Positions 58,973-64,000 of a stretch of 64,000 nucleotides of DNA are shown here, piece after piece; position 1 is the first letter of the stretch; the number at the start of each line of letters is the position of its first letter. Source of the stretch: Stereum hirsutum FP-91666 SS1. Its lineage: Eukaryota > Basidiomycota > Agaricomycetes > Russulales > Stereaceae. The notes beneath the pieces were generated by a model. The model saw only the letters and a program-made list of their open reading frames with translations. It ran no database searches and was not told the origin of the DNA. The DNA lies in the NCBI RefSeq assembly GCF_000264905.1, contig NW_006763144.1:997648-1061647 (forward strand), read 5' to 3'. The translations under genes and the position numbers were made by a program.

Positions 58973-61900
58973 TATGAGTGCGGGTCGGGATTGTGTTGGA
59001 GAAAGACCAAGAGAAAATCGACGTGTAAATAAATTAATCAGTTGAGGCTAGCATTGATTTGGATGGGGGTAGAGTTAATGTTGTCAAAAGAGGGGCCAGA
59101 GAGCGAGCGAACGGAGAGGACGGTAAGAGCAACGGGAGTAAACACGGCAGGGGGTTCGCGGGGGAAGCGATACGAGTACATTGTGACCTTTTGAGGCAGA
59201 GGCGGAAGACCAGCAGATGCTGTGTCGCCCGACCAGAAATTATCGCCCGTTCAGCGACGCCGAGGGCTGGTTATATATCCTGTCTGGAGTCAGAGGCAGT
59301 CAAGAGGGCGGGGAAGAAAAAACGAGGAGTGCAGAGGGTGTGAGTCAAGCGCCGGGGGGTCAGCTACCTGCGAGTCACTCCGCCGGCCCACTTATATTAT
59401 CTTCCGCCCAAACAGTCACAAACCCGTGAAGCCCAACGCATCGCCCCCACCCACGCCCCGCCTTTTCGGCCTGCCCTTTGTGCCATCGTGCCCATTCGCC
59501 TTTTGTTCCTCGCCACTTGGTCGTCGTGGTTGTCCACAACAACACTTGCGACCTCCAACCGCGCCCCTGCTCGGTCAGCACCGCGCGAGCCAATCAGCGC
59601 CCGCCTGTTCCTCAGCAGCGGAGCATGCAATTTATTGTCACAGCTCGGCGCCTGTCACGCCGCCCCCCGGCATCCGTGCCAATTATTCGCCATATTCATG
59701 ACTCGTTCAGTTATGAAACCCGTCAGCCCCCTCCAGAGCACTCGAGGACGGTGCCAGGCAGGCGTGGTCCTGGCCGTGGCCCACCGCTCACGCGCGTCTT
59801 CCCGCGTCTATTCCGCGTTTCTCCGAATATCCCTCGTTCCTCGTTTGGGTTGGGTGGCGTCACGTTTCGCCCTTGACTCACAAACCCCTCGTCCGCCTTT
59901 CTCCTCCCAAAAGGAAAGGCCGGTGTGATCCATCATGACACAATCTGATCTACGCTATCGCGACCGTGTCTTGTTCTTCGATCGATACTTCGCTGCTGTG
60001 CCACTTCATCTCAGGGCCTCGCCTCCTCCTCTCTTGTTGTACTGTACAGTGTACTACGCTCACCTCGCAAAATCTTCCTCCCCAACGCAACCTGATCGCC
60101 CTCTTCCGGAGTTGCTGTGTCCTTTCTCGCAGTGGCAGCTGCAGGACGATAAGCGCTGCGTGCTGCAGCATCTCCGTGACATTGACACAGCCTCAGCTGT
60201 GGCAAACAGGCGATCTCCTTTCACCGCTTCGAACGTCTCCCACTTATCACGTTCCTCGTTGCACCGGCCGTGCGTATGTCGCCATGCTGCTGTGCTCGTG
60301 TTCTCAGTTTCCTTCCGTTCGCTCGCTCTCGCAGTCCGTCCACTCGTCCTTTTCTCCCTAGGTTCCTATGTTGGAACAAGAGGAGTCATCTTCGGCCGGT
60401 CATTCATCGCTCTGATGCACCGCTCCCTAATTGTATGTACTATGTACAGCGCCATCTTCGACTTCGGAAACGCTGCATACACTTTCCGCACCGGTGTATC
60501 TGTGTACTTGCTCCGCTGTGGTGTTCCGTCCAGTTACGGACCCCTGCTGATATCCTGCCGGTGATCTCCTGATGCCAAATATGCATTCTCGGGCCACGCG
60601 ATATCCATGCTTGGGTGCTTGAGTTACAGTTCCGGCCACCACCACCATGATGCATAGGTCATACTGTACCCCTTCCATTCGACTGGGCTCGTGTAACCAT
60701 GTCGTGGAAATTGGAAACGTGCTCGAATCTCTAACTCGTTTTGTTTATCTCTATGAAGTGTGAGGTGTTAGTTGTGCGACGAGGACGATATTGATATTGT
60801 CTTTTGTCGCTCGTTCGGGGAGTCTCGCTCCAGTGCTCCAGTTCTTGTTGATATCAAGTATCAAGGTATCAAGTGGCAAGTATCAGCACCCTTGTTTCGT
60901 CTCCACGATCCTGCTCAGGTAGATCACTTTTCATTATCATCATACATTGACAAGCAGATCATCCGAGTACACCGTATCCCGCATCTGCAGTCACCCAAGC
61001 AATCAGTCCACACAATCCGAGCATCCGAACATCCGCACTCGAATTTCCTTCTTCATCCAACTCGCCTACAGTGTACACTCACACCACATCTCATACCCAT
61101 ACCCGGATCCAGCGTGATCGTGACCCATAAGCCCACCAAGTCCTTCCCACTTCCTCACATTCTCATCCCTTCCCACACCGGCCTTCCATCTTCCATCTTC
61201 CCTCTGTCCGCCGAACCCGCACCCGCACCGTACCCGCACACACTCACTCACTCAACATAGCTCCTGGCCCAACGGGGCACGGGTACTTAACCGCCCAGAG
61301 CCTATGTAAATACCCACCCTCCTGAACACCTCTTTCCAGTCCCGACCTTATTTAGTAATCTTCTCCCAACTCCTCTCCTTTTCACTTCACTTCTCTCCCC
61401 CTTCTCCTAACACTGAGCTTCCACACTTCTATACAACACATAATCCCGAAGGCGGTCATCGAAACCTTGCTACCTCCCACTCTCAAATCCGAGGTTGAAC
61501 GGCTTGGTTTAAGTGGCTAACATAAACGCTCTGCATACGCTCGAGGCCTGAGGCCTGAGGGGCGCTTGCCAACTCGGGAACTGCGTGCTTGCCTGCAGGG
61601 CTCTTTATCGCCGGTGTGTTCGGACCCGGTCTTTCAAGGTTCATGGATGCAGTCTTTATCGTGGCGTAAAGGAGTCGTGAACGTCTGTCCGTTGTTGGCG
61701 GTTTTTGTGCGTTCGTGTATAAGTTATGTGTGCATGGAGGCTGGAAGGGGGCAGATAAGCGTATCGTTTCGTGTTTCGTGTATCGTGTATGGATGAGGCA
61801 TTGTACATGTAAGTACAGTGTTATAATTATTATCGGAGGAGAAGAACAAGGTTCAAGTTCGGGCGAATGGATGCATACAGCTCAATCATGGAAGATTCTA

Positions 61901-64000
61901 GGGTTCTAGTTTGCTCGAAAGTAGAACGTCCCTCTACGTTCTATGCACTCCTGTAACACCACCACCAACACCAACACACCAACACCAACGTCCGAATCTG
62001 TTTCGGGTTCTTGACTCTGACTCCTGCGTTTGTTGCAGCGCACGCACGCATCCATAGTTGAACAGGCCCCCGTTCTGAATCCTGATTGTTCGTATGTACG
62101 TTGTTCGGCGATATACATGGACACCTAGGCTTCAAGCTTCAGATTGTGGCACGAGTCACGGTGTCGTGCATTCCTATTCTTGAGTAGCCGTGACCTGCCT
62201 TGCCGTACGCCAACTGTATGCTGTGGACAGGATTCTCTGATTGAGATGCGCCAGACGCCGCGCTGTTCTTCTGAGATGCCGATGTTTGGGGTGCTCTGAA
62301 CCTGCTGCATTGCGGTCTCACACTGTTTCATTGCTCAGAGCTTCCTACCTCCAGCTGTCCGCTCGCCTGTACCTCTTGTACACCTCGTCTTCAACTTCTC
62401 TCTGCATGAGCACAGGTAGTTCGTTATACTTGCGTTCGCATCAGGTTATGTCTCGAAGTCCTGCTCATTGACAGCTATTCCAGTCGAATGGAATTCCACG
62501 CCACATCATCTCGACACTGAGCTATAGGTCCCAGGGCCCTAGAAGGCTCAGTCAAGCCAAAGTTAGCTTTTCCAGTGTCCACAGCTGTACATGAACGTAC
62601 ACAAGGCCGTTTCTGAAACGACTGATCGACTTCAACACGACGAACCTTCAGCGTTCTCGAGTGTCAGTGGAACCCTAGTCATCATAATAGCAGCACGGTG
62701 TGCATTGAATCAATGACGCTGGATACACAGATATACGCACTTACGTGTGCGCTTGCACCCTCTACAGTTGTATGTATGTCCACCCCTTCATTCCATTCCA
62801 TTCTGAGGGCCTGTAAGTTCAAGTTTGATTGATCACTGACTGACTCTGATTCGCATTCCAGCGACAACGACGGAGACAATACAGCATCGATCATGAACGC
62901 CCTCTGGCACAGTGGCCCATACCCACACCTCCGCGGATCCGAAAGACAATACGTAGGCGAGGACAAAAGCGAACACGAACAAGAACACAAACACGAACAC
63001 GAACGAAGGCTCGAGTCCATCCGAGTCGTGGTTTTCCATACTGATCCTGACCTGACGGTCCCATTGGCTTTCCCGGCGGGTACGGTCTTCGCCAATCAAC
63101 TCCCTCTCCATTGAACATTCCAATCCCAATTCGATGAGTATGCACATCGAGAATCGAGATCCATCTCTGTACATTACACAGTGTACACTCGTCCATCATC
63201 TACTGTACTTACCCACTCAGGTCACAGTGCAGGTGCGCACATGTCCTCCCGGCCGATCTGTACAGTACAAAGCTTTCGGAGCCGTGCTCACATACTGACC
63301 GTCTTGCCCCTTGAGTAGACCTACGTATTCTGACGAGCATCATGCGGATTAACACGACCCACATCCTCACCATGGCCACTATCGGCACTGTTCATCCGGA
63401 CTTGCCACTGACTGTGACTGGCAGGACCAGCGCAATTGCAACCTCCTTCTCACCTCCGTAAGCTCGCCCAGAGGTCGAATGGAGACAAGAGTGCACAGTG
63501 TCGTAAGGCGCATTACAATCCACCTCTCGGTCTCGGATGGGCAGGCTCTCGTATTCATCGGACGTGCACTGGGGTGTCAGCCACATTAACATTGCTGGAG
63601 TAAGTCAGGTAATCCCTCGAAGGGCCGACTCGTCCATGAACTGCGGTGAGTAGTTCCAGTACTGTCATGAGCGCTACACCGGCACTGAGATGTACTGGCA
63701 TGCACTGACAGCTGACGAGGAACACTGAGCAGGGAGTAATCCTCAGCAGACGGGTGAGTTTATCTCGTTATCCACGCCTAAAGACATACGCTCGACGGCG
63801 TGACACACCGTCCGTGAATGGCCACCGATGGAAAAGTTGATTGGTCATTGGACCCGCTGGTGCACACACAGCGACGGTCCCTCTACAGACGATCGTCAGT
63901 CTGACGCTGAACAATCCTCTACAGCTTTCACAGGCGCGCCGGCCGCTCACCGCAAGGTCGACCGCGAGTCACCGTGGTGCACACGCACCCTCTGTTCACC
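58973..64000. other. long region upstream of the cyclin gene with no supported gene
   Basis: About 5 kb up to the window end. Plus-strand frames of 146-209 residues (59488-59928, 59935-60564, 60772-61260) arise in pyrimidine-rich sequence and look non-coding: Ser/Pro/Leu/Arg-rich, no domain, no matching intron pattern. Simple repeats are present near 61,960-61,990 (accaacacc) and 62,971-63,007 (gaacac). The stretch may hold a long 5' UTR and promoter of the cyclin gene, or non-coding RNA. Nothing more specific was seen. Confidence 0.45.
62971..63007. repeat. short gaacac-type tandem repeat
   Basis: Five to six imperfect 6-bp units (gaacac, aacacg, aagaac) in a row. Non-coding as far as can be seen. 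Confidence 0.7.

Noticed and set aside
59935..60564. 209-residue plus-strand open frame
   Set aside because: Pyrimidine-rich sequence with a Ser/Leu/Arg-rich product; no recognisable feature and competing frames on both strands.
1..64000. tRNA, rRNA and CRISPR features
   Set aside because: I looked for tRNA B-box-like sequences and regular spacer-repeat arrays and found none convincing. A covariance-model search would be needed to exclude tRNAs.

Overview
The window is nuclear DNA of a filamentous basidiomycete, most likely an agaricomycete. Genes are cut by many short introns of about 50-75 nt, several exons are only 4-12 nt long, and a Plavaka-type (CACTA-like) DNA transposon, fungal BTB proteins, a Zn2Cys6 regulator and a Pho85-type cyclin are present. 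I found 24 protein genes I can support. No tRNA, rRNA or CRISPR array was recognised. Exon borders were assigned by eye from GT-AG sites, reading frame and family resemblance, so single borders may be off.

Layout. 0-25 kb is ordinary core genome: a GH17-like glucanase cut by the window edge, an APC-family permease, a very large low-complexity nuclear-type protein, a complex I subunit (NDUFB2-like), ferrochelatase, an unknown Ser/Pro-rich protein, a Vps3844-type membrane protein, a small coiled-coil protein, prefoldin subunit 4, a MYND-finger protein and a Zn2Cys6 transcription factor.

25.2-44.2 kb is an accessory island. A divergent pair of unrecognised genes (called A and B here) is present twice in tandem: A1 (-) / B1 (+) and A2 (-) / B2 (+). 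The space between A1 and B1 has been split by a 10,365-bp DNA transposon at 27,778-38,142. It has 14-bp terminal inverted repeats starting CACTG, an apparent 4-bp target duplication (GCAT), an apparently intact Tnp2/Plavaka transposase gene and a second, long, many-exon gene of unknown function. A 1,015-bp inverted-repeat element (35-bp TIRs, 6-bp direct flanks) is nested in it upstream of the transposase.

44.5-49.5 kb holds two BTB/POZ paralogues on either side of an NmrA-like reductase gene. 50-52.7 kb holds an eIF5-mimic (BZW/5MP) gene facing a small conserved gene whose first coding exon is 4 nt long. The last 11 kb is gene-poor and holds one Pho85-type cyclin gene between about 4.4 kb and 5 kb of sequence in which I see no convincing gene.

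The most interesting parts are the duplicated A/B pair, the intact transposon with its second gene, the nested element, a block between A1 and A2 in which even an intron is identical, and the cluster of micro-exons.
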